Below, piece after piece: positions 38,895-47,687 of a DNA stretch of 64,000 nucleotides. The stretch comes from Burkholderiales bacterium. GTDB lineage: Bacteria; Pseudomonadota; Gammaproteobacteria; Burkholderiales; Burkholderiaceae_C. The translations under genes and the position numbers were made by a program. Position 1 is the stretch's first letter. Each line of letters starts with the position of its first letter. The notes below the pieces were generated by a model. It searched no databases and was not told the origin of the DNA. It was given only the letters and a program-made list of their open reading frames with translations. The stretch is taken from NCBI GenBank assembly GCA_025358485.1, contig JANYJJ010000150.1, positions 1 through 64,000 on the forward strand, read 5' to 3'.

Positions 38895-39050
38895 AGGGGA
38901 ACAGCGAGCTCAACGGCGATCACAACGTCAAAGCCTAAGCCACCAAGCCCGCTATCGCTGATCTGAGCTCAGCACGTCAACTGAAAATCCAGTCCATCGG
39001 TGTCCGTGAAATTGGGGAACTTCAGCTTCAACCTCGCCGAACTGCTTCGC

Positions 39051-39521
39051 TCAGGCTCGCGGCTTGAATTCCATCACCCAGTTGGGCTCCCAGATTTCGC
39101 CATCGTCGGCCGAGAAGGCTTGCTCCCAGCGGGGTGTGCCATCCGGCTTCACTTGCCAGAGGAAGCGCACCATGATTGGCTTGCCCTGGTAGTTGTCTTT
39201 GGCGTAAAAGGTGCCCACACCGCCGACGAACTGACCATGCATTGGCACGTCGAGCGTGCCGGGGTGGCGGCCGTCGAGCCACCAGATCGACCACTTGCGG
39301 CTGGCGCGGTCGAAGCTGCGCACCGTCATCGCGCAGTAGGGGTCACCTGGCAGCGCCAAGTAGTTGTCGTCGCAGTTGCCCATGCCACCCAGCGTCTTGC
39401 GGGTGGAGGTGGTGCCGGTGAATTCTTCCCACACGGTAGAGCCCACCAGGCGGTCTTTGAGGCGGCGGTGCGCCACCTGCCACTCGCCAATGAAGAAGTC
39501 GAAATCGGAAGCTGAGGACAT
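39051..39521 (-). CDS. DUF1579 family protein
   Basis: A 156-residue soluble protein starting MSSASDFDFFIGEWQVAHRR; FFIGEW plus the Trp-rich SIWWLDGRHPG are hallmarks of the DUF1579 lipocalin-like fold. The function is unknown. It is on the same strand as the toxin locus and begins 78 nt after the end of the broken toxin cassette. I do not think it is an immunity gene, since the family is widespread as a stand-alone gene, but the position leaves that open. Confidence 0.8.
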   Translation of the reverse strand: MSSASDFDFFIGEWQVAHRRLKDRLVGSTVWEEFTGTTSTRKTLGGMGNCDDNYLALPGDPYCAMTVRSFDRASRKWSIWWLDGRHPGTLDVPMHGQFVGGVGTFYAKDNYQGKPIMVRFLWQVKPDGTPRWEQAFSADDGEIWEPNWVMEFKPRA

Positions 39522-39598
39522 GCTCGTTTTCTTTCGGGTCAGAACAAACGAATAGGGCAGTTGATCATCAACTGCATGTTGTTAAACGACTTGCTGGG

Positions 39599-41290
39599 CT
39601 ACTGCGCGTCGATGCGGGTGCGGTACACATAGAACGAGATCTTGGTGCCTTTGAACTGGCCGTCTTGCACAATTTTGCACAGGGTAGATCGACTTCACCG
39701 CCCATTCCCTGTGGCCGCCGCGCAGGTACTCGCCGTTTTTCCAGTGCAGGGCCAGTCGCCGTATTCATCGCGTTGCTGCAACACGCCGTACAAAGCGCTA
39801 GTCGCGACTTCCAAGCGCTGGTTGTCGCCAATCTCAATGCGCGACGCGCTCTGCCCGGCATTGCCCGGCAAGGTCAGCGACGACACCGCCACACCCGCCG
39901 TGCGCAGGCCGATCTCGGGCACGAGTTCTGCCAACTCGCCAAGGCCCGCCAGCGCGCGGCCGAACCAGTGCGCGCCTTGGGCCATCAAGGCCTCAAGTGT
40001 CCAGACTTCACCGACAAGTGCTGCCGACGCAAGCGCTGTGCTGGCCCGCAGCGCAGCCGCTGTGTTGGCAGCGATTTGTTCCGCTGTCATGCGTGGCACA
40101 ACCACCACGACGCGTTCGAGCTGGAGCACGTCAAGGTATGAAGGCGCGGCCGCCTGGCTCACCAGGGTGTCCACACCCGCAGCCGAGACACGCCAGTAGA
40201 CGACGCCCGCTTCGTCCAGCAAAGCGGTCACCCGCGCGTTCGCCGGTAGCAGCGACGGGTTGGGGTACGGCGGCTGAACATCGTCGAACGCGAGCAGCGT
40301 TCCCACAGGCGCAGTGGCTGCCGCGGCGCGAAACACTTCTCTGCCATCGGCGGCAATCCACAGCAGCGTTGCAGGCGTTGGCGTTCCTGGTGTTTCAGGA
40401 TTTGCAGGCGCTTGAGCGCCTGTAGGCGTTGTGGGCGATGTTGAGGTTGTGGGCGATGTGGGCGCTACTGGGTTTGCAGGCAATACAGGCACCGGCTCCG
40501 CCCGCCCGTTTTCATCAACCTGCGGTTGGCCGACAGGCCCAGGTTGCCCCGCTGGACGCACGTCAATTTGCCCCAGCACATCCCCCAAGAACGCACTGGC
40601 AAACGCTTGGTTCGGGTCACCCGGCGTGGCCACCGCGCGGATGGCTGAGCCCACCATGCGGGCGAAGGTCTTGGCTGCCGCAGCTTCCATTGGGCTCATC
40701 GCATTGGTGACCAGTGCGGCGTCTATGCCTGCCAGCATCTGACTCGCCACCTCTTGGCCCAAGGCACTGGCAAATCCTGCCAGCGCACCGTCTTTGAAGC
40801 TGCCGCCCAAGGCAGCTTGCACCAAGCCTTGCACGGCGGTGCCTGCGGCCACTTTGCCAGCAAATTCCAATGGCCCCAACACGGTTCCCAGGCCGTTGAG
40901 CAGCCCGGCTGTCAGTGCGCCACTCAGTGCCCCGCGCAGCACGTTCTTGATGCTCAGGTTGTCGTGCATGAGCCCACTGGCGATGGAGGTGGTGGCACCG
41001 ACCGCCGCCGCTGTGGCCACCACCGGCACCAGGCCGACGCCGCCGTAGCCCAACCAGCCCATGGCCCCTGACGTGGCGATGCCCACGCCGATGATGATGC
41101 CCGCCTGCGCGGCGATCTCGAACGGGCTGTCGTCGTGCGCGACGTTGGTCTGCGCGGTGGACCAGCCTGCATCGAAGTCAAACCCCACCGATTCGATGTG
41201 GTGCAGGTCGGGCGGGTCGCTCAGCTCGATCTGGGCCAGCTCGCGGTGGCTGAAGCCGGCGTAGCTGTTGCCTAGGCCCGGTCTACTGAT
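39599..41290 (-). pseudogene. broken polymorphic-toxin cassette (orphan C-terminal fragment 2)
   Basis: Homology to the full toxin (43714-47547) begins abruptly at about 41290 with GLGNSYAGFSHRELAQIEL, has no start codon or upstream domain, and an upstream stop is close by. The pretoxin core (about 40557-41190) is nearly identical to the full toxin. Then follows a Pro/Thr linker and an unrelated C-terminal domain. Near 39735 the frame slips: ALHWKNGEYLRGGHREWAVK continues in another frame, and a second slip near 39665 leads to FKGTKISFYVYRTRIDAQ and the stop at 39599. The open stretch 39695-41188 (497 codons) is what an ORF caller reports. It is a decayed or silent cassette. Confidence 0.72.
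40557..41262 (-). repeat. direct repeat of toxin core, copy A
   Basis: About 700 bp that match 44955-45660 in the same orientation with scattered substitutions and few indels; it encodes the DUF637-like pretoxin core. It ends near the shared QIDVR segment, where the toxin C-termini diverge. Confidence 0.85.
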
Positions 41291-41340
41291 TGCTCACTTG
41301 AGTGCGGTCCCGCCCTCGGTAGTTCAACGCAAGGTTCACT

Positions 41341-41682
41341 TCACTTCACGCTGGGGTCATTGCTGGCGGTGTACATCCGGCGCATCTCGTCCCAGGTGCC
41401 GGACTTTTCGCTGAGCGCGCTGCTGGTGGCATAGAGCATGTCCTCGGCTTCCTTGCGCCTACCCTCCTTGACCATCGTCATGCAGTCGCGGATGGTGGAC
41501 TCGACCAATTCGGTCAACCCAAGTTTGGCAACGTCGGCCTTTGCCTGCTCGTAATCCAGCAGGATTCCCGGGTAGGCCTCGGTATAAAAGTGATGCCTGT
41601 CTTCGCCGTTTGCGAGGGGCAGAGCCACCGCGAGAGCAGCCAATCCAACTTCCAGCTCTTGAATTTGTTTTTTACCCATCAT
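41341..41682 (-). CDS. putative immunity protein of orphan toxin cassette 1
   Basis: A 113-residue soluble, helical, slightly acidic protein (QELEVGLAALAVALPLANGE, LTELVESTIRDCMTMVKEG). I do not recognise the family. Its ATG overlaps the stop of the toxin cassette upstream (ATGATG), the same junction design as toxin and partner at 43714. Size, position and overlap suggest an immunity protein for the PD-(D/E)XK toxin domain at 41679-42000. The role is inferred from context only. Confidence 0.65.
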   Translation of the reverse strand: MMGKKQIQELEVGLAALAVALPLANGEDRHHFYTEAYPGILLDYEQAKADVAKLGLTELVESTIRDCMTMVKEGRRKEAEDMLYATSSALSEKSGTWDEMRRMYTASNDPSVK

Positions 41683-43085
41683 GGTTTCCTCGTTGGTCGG
41701 ACTGGTGTCTTGACCGAAATGTTGCCCACTGGTGTCGCAACAGTTCCTGATTGACTGCCGGTGTAGCGAAAGAAATCTTGCAACTGCTTCGGAACGATAC
41801 CGTCATTAACGTAAGAAGATTTACCGTCGATCCAGTGCCGATAGTTAGGCCCGAAGTCGATCAGAACATCGGGCCTTATGTATTGGCCACTGCCCTGGAG
41901 GTCATAAGCCCAGCGGTTCGATGCAACGATCTGGCCCGGGCCTTCCGTTACGCCGATAGAACTCAAATAGACCGCCACAGTTTTCTTGGCAATTTCATCC
42001 GCAAATAATCCAATCTGCAATCGCTGCGGCATATCCACCGGAAAACGCAGTCTTTCCCCGTCGGCCAAACGCTGTGTAGCCTTCTCAAAGCCATCCTTGA
42101 ACGCCGCCTGATACCGCTGTTCAATATTGCTGATCAACGCATCCGGCGAGATCCGCGCCGTGCCCACCGAGGTGACGGTAAAGGTCTTGGTGTCCAGCTC
42201 GATCACGCCTTGCCGTCGCAGATCAAGCAATCGCACCGCGTTCGCATAGCGGTCGGCCATGTCCACCGTGTCAAAGCCGATGCGTCCATTGGCGTCTATC
42301 GATGCCTTCACGCCAAGGCTTTGCGGCGTCACGTCGAAACCGCTTTGCGCCAACGTCGTTTGCATGCGTTTGATCTCGCCCAGCAAACGGCCTTCTGCCA
42401 GCAATGGCCCCAACAGCTTGATGTCGCGGTAAGCCTCAGGAATCAAACCAAACGCATCGCTGGGCGGGGCCCCACCCAACAGCTCAAACGCCAAGTTGGC
42501 GCGGTTGTTGATGTTGAGCTGCAAGCCCTCGCCTGTGGTGCGCGGTGGTTGCGGGGCGCGTGCTCCGCCGGGGCCTGCAAGCAACTCGAACTCATCGGCT
42601 CCGTCGTACCCCACCTCAGCCACCTCAATTTGAGACGGGCCTTCTGCCAGCAACTGCTCATAGCGCTGCTGGGCAAACGCAACCGGATTCAAATCAGGCT
42701 GTGCCGCCGCCAACTCAATGCCTTCTTGCACCGCAGCCTGGAACTGCGCGACGGTGTCGGCCGACAAGCGCAAGCCCGTGCCGCCGTCGGTGCCAGCGCC
42801 TGCGCCTGCGCCTGCGTTCAGGTTCCAAGCGATATCGAAGGCGACGTCGCTGTGCTGGGTTGGGGGCGTCTCAACTGCAACTGCAGGTGCTACTGGATTT
42901 GCAGGCAATGCAGGCACCGGCAACGCCCGCCCGTTCTCGTCAAACTGCGCTTGGCCGACAGGCCCGGGTTGCCCGGCTGACGCAGGTCAAGCTCGACGAT
43001 TACTTCCCCCAAAACCGTATTTTCAAAAGCCTGCCCCGAGCCATCTGAGTTAGCGACCTCGGCGGACGTGTTCGAGCCGTTTAGC
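41679..43085 (-). pseudogene. displaced toxin C-terminal cassette (orphan fragment 1)
   Basis: The cassette starts right after the second immunity gene with a short piece of toxin core (SGQAFENTVLGEVIVELDLR). A frameshift near 42975-42982 then breaks it, and the downstream frame continues GQPGPVGQAQFDENGRALP without a normal start (TTG 42923 at best). About 414 codons are open to 41679. The last 100 residues hold RPDVLIDFGPN then WIDGKSS, the PD...D-x-K pattern of PD-(D/E)XK nucleases. It lacks the N-terminal delivery region, so it would be silent unless recombined onto the full toxin. A small partner gene overlaps its stop. Confidence 0.68.
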
Positions 43086-43091
43086 TGGGCG

Positions 43092-43283
43092 TCAACGCAG
43101 CGGCGTCAAATTCAAGACGTTATAAATCTTGACCATCAAGCTTTGCCTCGGCTCGCGCTCGCCTCGGTCGAAGGACGCGATGGCCAGCGCGAGGTGCTCG
43201 TCGATGACGGCGACGTTGTCGAAGTCACGCTTGATGCGGGGCTTTATTTCTGCCCACAGGCCGAGCATTTCGGAGCGGTGCCG
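43092..43283 (-). repeat. immunity-gene direct repeat, copy 2
   Basis: The 3' two-thirds of the gene match 43421-43612 at high identity with a 329-bp offset. Identity drops toward the 5' ends of both genes. Confidence 0.85.
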
Positions 43284-43388
43284 CGCGTAGCCGAGTTTGT
43301 CCCAATCGGGATAGTTGTCCGGCGCATTGATGGTGCCGCTAACAACGTTCTCTCTAAAAAACTGCATTTTTTTCGCGAGCGACGTCAT
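43092..43388 (-). CDS. immunity-like protein, copy 2
   Basis: A 98-residue soluble protein (MTSLAKKMQFFRENVVSG start). The last 50 or so residues (IKPRIKRDFDNVAVIDEHLA onward) are almost the same as copy 1, while residues 1-45 differ at many positions. I do not recognise the family. As the second gene after the toxin it may protect against a related toxin variant. It is followed at once by the displaced cassette 1. Confidence 0.7.
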   Translation of the reverse strand: MTSLAKKMQFFRENVVSGTINAPDNYPDWDKLGYARHRSEMLGLWAEIKPRIKRDFDNVAVIDEHLALAIASFDRGEREPRQSLMVKIYNVLNLTPLR

Positions 43389-43420
43389 GGCTTTTTCGCA
43401 ATCGGAAGAAGCGACTTGCG

Positions 43421-43612
43421 TTAGCGCAGCGGCGTCAAGTTCAAGACGTTGTAAATCTTGACCATCAAGCTTTGTCCGGGCTCGCGCTCGCCTCGGTCGA
43501 ACGACGCGATGGCCAGCGCGAGGTGCTCGTCGATGACGGCGACGTTGTCGAAGTCACGCTTGATGCGGGGCTTGATTTCTGACCAAAGGCGCAGCAATTC
43601 CGAGCGGTGGCT
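43421..43612 (-). repeat. immunity-gene direct repeat, copy 1
   Basis: Partner of 43092-43283 with a 329-bp offset. The duplicated part encodes the conserved C-terminal halves of the two immunity-like proteins. Confidence 0.85.
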
Positions 43613-43717
43613 TGCATAGCCTAGGGTGTCCCAATCCGGATAGTTGTCAGGAGCTCGTATCGTACTTCTAACGACATTTTCAGCAAATCGTTCAAGCGTT
43701 TCGGCGAGCGACATCAT
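43421..43717 (-). CDS. immunity-like protein, copy 1
   Basis: A 98-residue soluble, mostly helical protein (MMSLAETLERFAENVVRS start). The ATG overlaps the stop of the full-length toxin (ATGATG), the usual toxin-immunity order. It is the best candidate for the cognate immunity protein of the toxin C-terminus. A near-identical C-terminal half occurs in the next gene. The family is not recognised. Confidence 0.72.
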   Translation of the reverse strand: MMSLAETLERFAENVVRSTIRAPDNYPDWDTLGYASHRSELLRLWSEIKPRIKRDFDNVAVIDEHLALAIASFDRGEREPGQSLMVKIYNVLNLTPLR

Positions 43718-46700
43718 GGTTTTTTCACAATCAGAACAGGAGGTCGAATAGTAGATCGCGGCACGACGTAGGCACCTCCGAGCTGATCTGGGCGGACGAT
43801 GACCGTGTCGTTCGGGATGATCACGTTCCAGCGTCGCAATTGATCGGTGTAGCCATCCTTGCGAGACAGCGTCACATCCGACAGCAGCCCGCTGCCGATG
43901 CGTAAATCAGGGATGCCCACCAAGCCGCCGCCGCGGATGTAACGGTTCACTGCATACGATTCCGAAACTCGTGAATCTTCGATGCCTTGAGCCACACCGA
44001 ACTGTCGCAACTCAGCCCTAGTTTGGCGGTCCGTAAACGCGCCCAGCGTCAACATGTAGTCGTTGTTTTTCAACGGCAATTGCCCCGTAGCAATCAACAT
44101 CTTTCCGCGCTCGAACGCATCATTTGCAGCTTGCTGTTGCACCTGCAAGACCCGGGTCTCGAACTCCTGCACCGTCATTTGCGTTTTTCCGATGCGCACC
44201 GCTTGGTAGTTCTCGCCCCAGTTCGCACGCAGGCGCTGGTCGCGGACAAATGCTTCGTACCCTTTCGTCAGCTTGTCCAAGGTCGCACCGTAGTCACGGC
44301 GTGTGCCATTGGCGTCGATCTGCGTTTCATACCCTTCGGGCACGTTGGTCATGCCAGCGCTGCGCATGGCTAGGCGCATCCCGTTGAGTTTTGATTCGGC
44401 CTGGAGCGACTGCAGCTTGTCGAGGTCGCCCTGCAGCGCTCGCATCGGCTCGAACAAGCCCGCAACGTCGGCGGACGCATTCAACGCTGCGTCGAAGTTT
44501 CGGTTCGTCACCGCCTGGATGGGTGCGCGTGCCGCGCTCGCACTCCCACTCGCACCCCCGCCAGTTTCCAAACGCAGGTCGTCCAGGGTCAGCAACGAAT
44601 CTTCACGCGCCTGCTGCGCGCGCAGTTCTTGATCCAGCGCACGTTCAACATCGGCGATGCGTGACTGCAACTGCGCCGGTGACCAGCTTGCCGAGCCCGC
44701 AATGGGTTGCGACAAGGTCTGCGCCGGGTCGCGCCACACGGTGTCGAATGCGATCAGGCCTGCTTCCTCAGCGCTCAAACCTTGGCTTTGCAACCGATCT
44801 TGCAACTGCGACATCTGCTGTGCCATGGGCAAGGATTCGTCGATCACACCGAGCATCAAAAAGCCGTCGTCGTCAAACGCGGCCGATGGCGTCGCGGCAG
44901 TAGGTGGAGAAGGAATCACCACAGGGTCGACTGAAACATTCGGCTGCTCAGGCTGACGCACGTCAATCTGCGCCAACAAATCCCCCAAGAACGCACTGGC
45001 AAACGCTTGGTTCGGGTCACCCGGCGTGGCGATCACGCGGATGGCTGAGCCCATCATGCGGGCGAAGGTCTTGGCTGCCGCAGCTTCCGTCGGGCTCATC
45101 GCATTGGTGACCAGTGCGGCGTCTATGCCTGCCAGCATCTGACTCGCCACCTCTTGGCCCAAGGCCCCGGCAAACCCTGCCAGCGCACCGTCTTTGAAGC
45201 TGCCGCCCAAGGCAGCTTGCACCAAGCCTTGCACGGCTGTGCCTGCGGCCACTTTGCCAGCGAATTCCAATGGCCCCAACACGGTTCCCAGGCCGTTGAG
45301 CAGCCCGGCTGTCAGTGCGCTACTCAGTGCCCCGCGCAGCACGTTCTTGAGGCTCAGGTCGTCGTGCATCAGCCCACTGGCGATGGAGGTGGTGGCTCCG
45401 ACTGCTGCGGCTGTGGTCATCACCGGTACCAAGCCGACGCCGCCGTAGCCCAACCCGGCCATGGCGCCTGACGTGGCGATGCCCACGCCGATGATGATGG
45501 CCGCCTGCACGGCGGTCTCGAACAGGCTGTCGTCGTGGGCGACGTTGGTCAGTGCGGTGGACCAGCCTGCATCGAAGTCAAACCCCACCGGTTCGATGTG
45601 GTGCAGGTCGGGTGGGTCGTTCAGGTTGATTGGGGCCAGCTCGCGGTGGTTGAAGCTGTTGGTGGCGTCGCTGCCGCGGCCCAGGCCTGACTGACCGAAT
45701 GCGGCACCGGCTGACCAGTCGAATGTCCAGTTGGGGTTGTCAAACGCCATGCGGGTGACCGCAGGTCGGCTGAACTCTTGGTTTGCTGGATCGACCGTGG
45801 AGTGGCTGGCGCCGCAGTGCTCGGCAAAGGCTTGGTGGGCCAGGCCGGGTTGTTTGAGGTACCAGGCGGTGAACAGGTCGGGGTCGAAGACGCGTTCGAA
45901 TGGGGCCCATGCTGCACGGGTGGCGGGTCCGGACAGCTGGATGCCGCCGTCGTCATAGCTGTCGGGGCTGCTGAAGCTGGTCAGCTCCAGGGGCCGGTCG
46001 ACCCAGCCCGGGCTGGTGCTGTTGGCCTGGGCATCAAGCAGGGCTTGGCCGTACTGGGCGCGCACAGACTGCATGGCGGTGTCCAGGCGGCTGAGTTGGG
46101 CAAAGCGGTTGGCTCCGTACAGGCGAACTTGCTCTTGTGCCAAGGGGCTGGTGGCGGTGGCTGCTGCGTTGTTTGCCGAGCCGGGCGTGTCACCAAATGC
46201 TGCAATGAGCGCTGCGATCTGTGGGTCGGCCAGGTACAGGTCGGTCATGCCGAGTTGCTGCGCGCTGGCCATGGCACCGCCGGGGGGCGGGGGGCCGATG
46301 TGGGGGGTGTTGGCAAATGCAATGGCTTGCGCGTTCACATCCGCAGGCCCGTTCGACGCTTGGGTCGCGGCTTCAAGGCGTGTGTCTGAGATGACCAGCG
46401 TGCGCAAGTCGGGTTGGTCGGTGAAGACGCTGGCTGCGCTGGTGCTGTAAGACGATGCCAGCGTTTGCAGTTCAGCGCTGGGTTGGGCGGATGCTTTGGC
46501 GAAGTAGACGTCTGCAAACGCGGCTTCGCTGAATTCGAGCCACACGCCCGGGGGGGCTTGCATGATGGGACTGCCTGTGTCCCAGCCGACCACCACGTCG
46601 GGCGCGTCGGGGTCGCGCACATTCGCCACCAATGCGTTGGTGGGGCCGTAGCTCTGGCCGCTGTCGTCGAGATATGAACTGGTGAATGCACCGACCCAGC

Positions 46701-47547
46701 CGGGGCCGATGTCGCCGAAGACGGGGATGTTGCTTTGGGCCAGTGCAAGTGCGGCGCGGTAGTCGGTGCGCAGCGCTGTCAGGGCGGTGTCGCGGGTTTG
46801 CAGCCATGCGGCGCTGACGGGGCGTTCGTTGGGGCTGGCTGGGGCGGGTGCAGTGGCGGGTGCGGTGGTGGGCGCAAACGCGGGTGCAGTGACGGCAGCG
46901 GCGGGCTTAGGCGTGGGTGCAGCCGTAGCTGCGAGCGCGGCTTTGAGCGGGCCTGCCATCGTCGGTGCCAGCTTGGGTGCCGGGGGCGGTGCCTCGGCCA
47001 CCACGCGATTGGGCGGGAAGTACGGGTCGTTTCGGACGGTGATGAGGCCGGTGGAGCCGGGCCGAGACTCGGAGCGGGGTATGAATTTGCGTTGGTCACT
47101 TGCGCTGAGCACGAGTTCTGGGACGGGCACAGGCGGGGGCTCGGCGGGGGCTGCGGTGGTGATTTCGGTGGTGGTTTCAGCAGTGGCTTCGACTGCAACA
47201 GCAAATTCAGACGCGGTGACCGCACCGGCTGTCATGTCGCGGCTCAGTTGGGCGGCCGAGGCCAAGCTGGCTTTGGAGGCTTCGGCTTCGGCCTTGGCTT
47301 GTGCCACGTTGTGCTGACTCTGCAGGCGTTGCTGGTCGGCTTGGGTTTGAGCTTGCGTTTGAGCTTGGGTTTGAGCTTCGGTTTGGCCCGGCTTGAATGC
47401 GCGGGGCTGCGCGTGCCGATCTAAAGCGTCGTCATCGTCTTCCAGCATGCCGACACCGCTGCTGCTCACGTTTCGCTCGCGAAAGGATTTGTTCGCGCGA
47501 AAGGCGTCGCGTGCGAATTGGGACGGGTTGGAGCGGTTGAGTCTCAT
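43714..47547 (-). CDS. full-length polymorphic toxin with DUF637-like core and PD-(D/E)XK-like C-terminus
   Basis: A 1277-residue protein. Residues 1-280 are low complexity (Gln/Ala/Pro), about 280-620 an unrecognised domain, and about 640-860 a Gly/Ala-rich hydrophobic core (IIIGVGIATSGAMAG, VLRGALSSALTAGLLNGLG, LVQAALGGSFKDGAL) like the DUF637 pretoxin region of contact-dependent toxins. After QIDVRQ comes a variable region. The end carries GIPDLRIG, SDVTLSRK and YTDQLRRW (about 1212-1240), the Tox-REase pattern but with Thr at 1226 where Lys is expected. There is no signal peptide, TPS or PAAR motif, so the export route is unknown. ATG 47547 has AAGGTG upstream; an immunity-like gene overlaps its stop. 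Confidence 0.78.
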   Translation of the reverse strand: MRLNRSNPSQFARDAFRANKSFRERNVSSSGVGMLEDDDDALDRHAQPRAFKPGQTEAQTQAQTQAQTQADQQRLQSQHNVAQAKAEAEASKASLASAAQLSRDMTAGAVTASEFAVAVEATAETTTEITTAAPAEPPPVPVPELVLSASDQRKFIPRSESRPGSTGLITVRNDPYFPPNRVVAEAPPPAPKLAPTMAGPLKAALAATAAPTPKPAAAVTAPAFAPTTAPATAPAPASPNERPVSAAWLQTRDTALTALRTDYRAALALAQSNIPVFGDIGPGWVGAFTSSYLDDSGQSYGPTNALVANVRDPDAPDVVVGWDTGSPIMQAPPGVWLEFSEAAFADVYFAKASAQPSAELQTLASSYSTSAASVFTDQPDLRTLVISDTRLEAATQASNGPADVNAQAIAFANTPHIGPPPPGGAMASAQQLGMTDLYLADPQIAALIAAFGDTPGSANNAAATATSPLAQEQVRLYGANRFAQLSRLDTAMQSVRAQYGQALLDAQANSTSPGWVDRPLELTSFSSPDSYDDGGIQLSGPATRAAWAPFERVFDPDLFTAWYLKQPGLAHQAFAEHCGASHSTVDPANQEFSRPAVTRMAFDNPNWTFDWSAGAAFGQSGLGRGSDATNSFNHRELAPINLNDPPDLHHIEPVGFDFDAGWSTALTNVAHDDSLFETAVQAAIIIGVGIATSGAMAGLGYGGVGLVPVMTTAAAVGATTSIASGLMHDDLSLKNVLRGALSSALTAGLLNGLGTVLGPLEFAGKVAAGTAVQGLVQAALGGSFKDGALAGFAGALGQEVASQMLAGIDAALVTNAMSPTEAAAAKTFARMMGSAIRVIATPGDPNQAFASAFLGDLLAQIDVRQPEQPNVSVDPVVIPSPPTAATPSAAFDDDGFLMLGVIDESLPMAQQMSQLQDRLQSQGLSAEEAGLIAFDTVWRDPAQTLSQPIAGSASWSPAQLQSRIADVERALDQELRAQQAREDSLLTLDDLRLETGGGASGSASAARAPIQAVTNRNFDAALNASADVAGLFEPMRALQGDLDKLQSLQAESKLNGMRLAMRSAGMTNVPEGYETQIDANGTRRDYGATLDKLTKGYEAFVRDQRLRANWGENYQAVRIGKTQMTVQEFETRVLQVQQQAANDAFERGKMLIATGQLPLKNNDYMLTLGAFTDRQTRAELRQFGVAQGIEDSRVSESYAVNRYIRGGGLVGIPDLRIGSGLLSDVTLSRKDGYTDQLRRWNVIIPNDTVIVRPDQLGGAYVVPRSTIRPPVLIVKKP
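44955..45660 (-). repeat. direct repeat of toxin core, copy B
   Basis: This copy lies inside the full-length toxin gene and matches 40557-41262. It is the segment through which displaced cassettes could recombine onto the expressed gene. Confidence 0.85.
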
Positions 47548-47687
47548 GGCAAGCACCTTGATGGGGCGCAACCAAACGACCGCGCGCACACGCGAGAGTT
47601 GACTACGTCAATGCGCTGGAGCTTTGCTAGGCTTTGCTGGAGGTGGTGAACGCCTGACCCGAAACAGCGCCCCCCCCGCCGCAAGGC

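Noticed and set aside
39051..39521. DUF1579 gene as immunity gene of cassette 2
   Set aside because: The family is common as a stand-alone gene, there is no stop-start overlap as at the other two cassettes, and a gap of 78 nt separates it from the cassette.
39568..39861. 97-codon frame near the end of cassette 2
   Set aside because: It is one of the shifted frames of the broken toxin cassette, not a separate gene.
46735..47424. Gly/Cys-rich 229-codon frame on the plus strand
   Set aside because: It is antisense to the Ala/Pro/Gln-rich N-terminus of the toxin; composition reflects the opposite strand.
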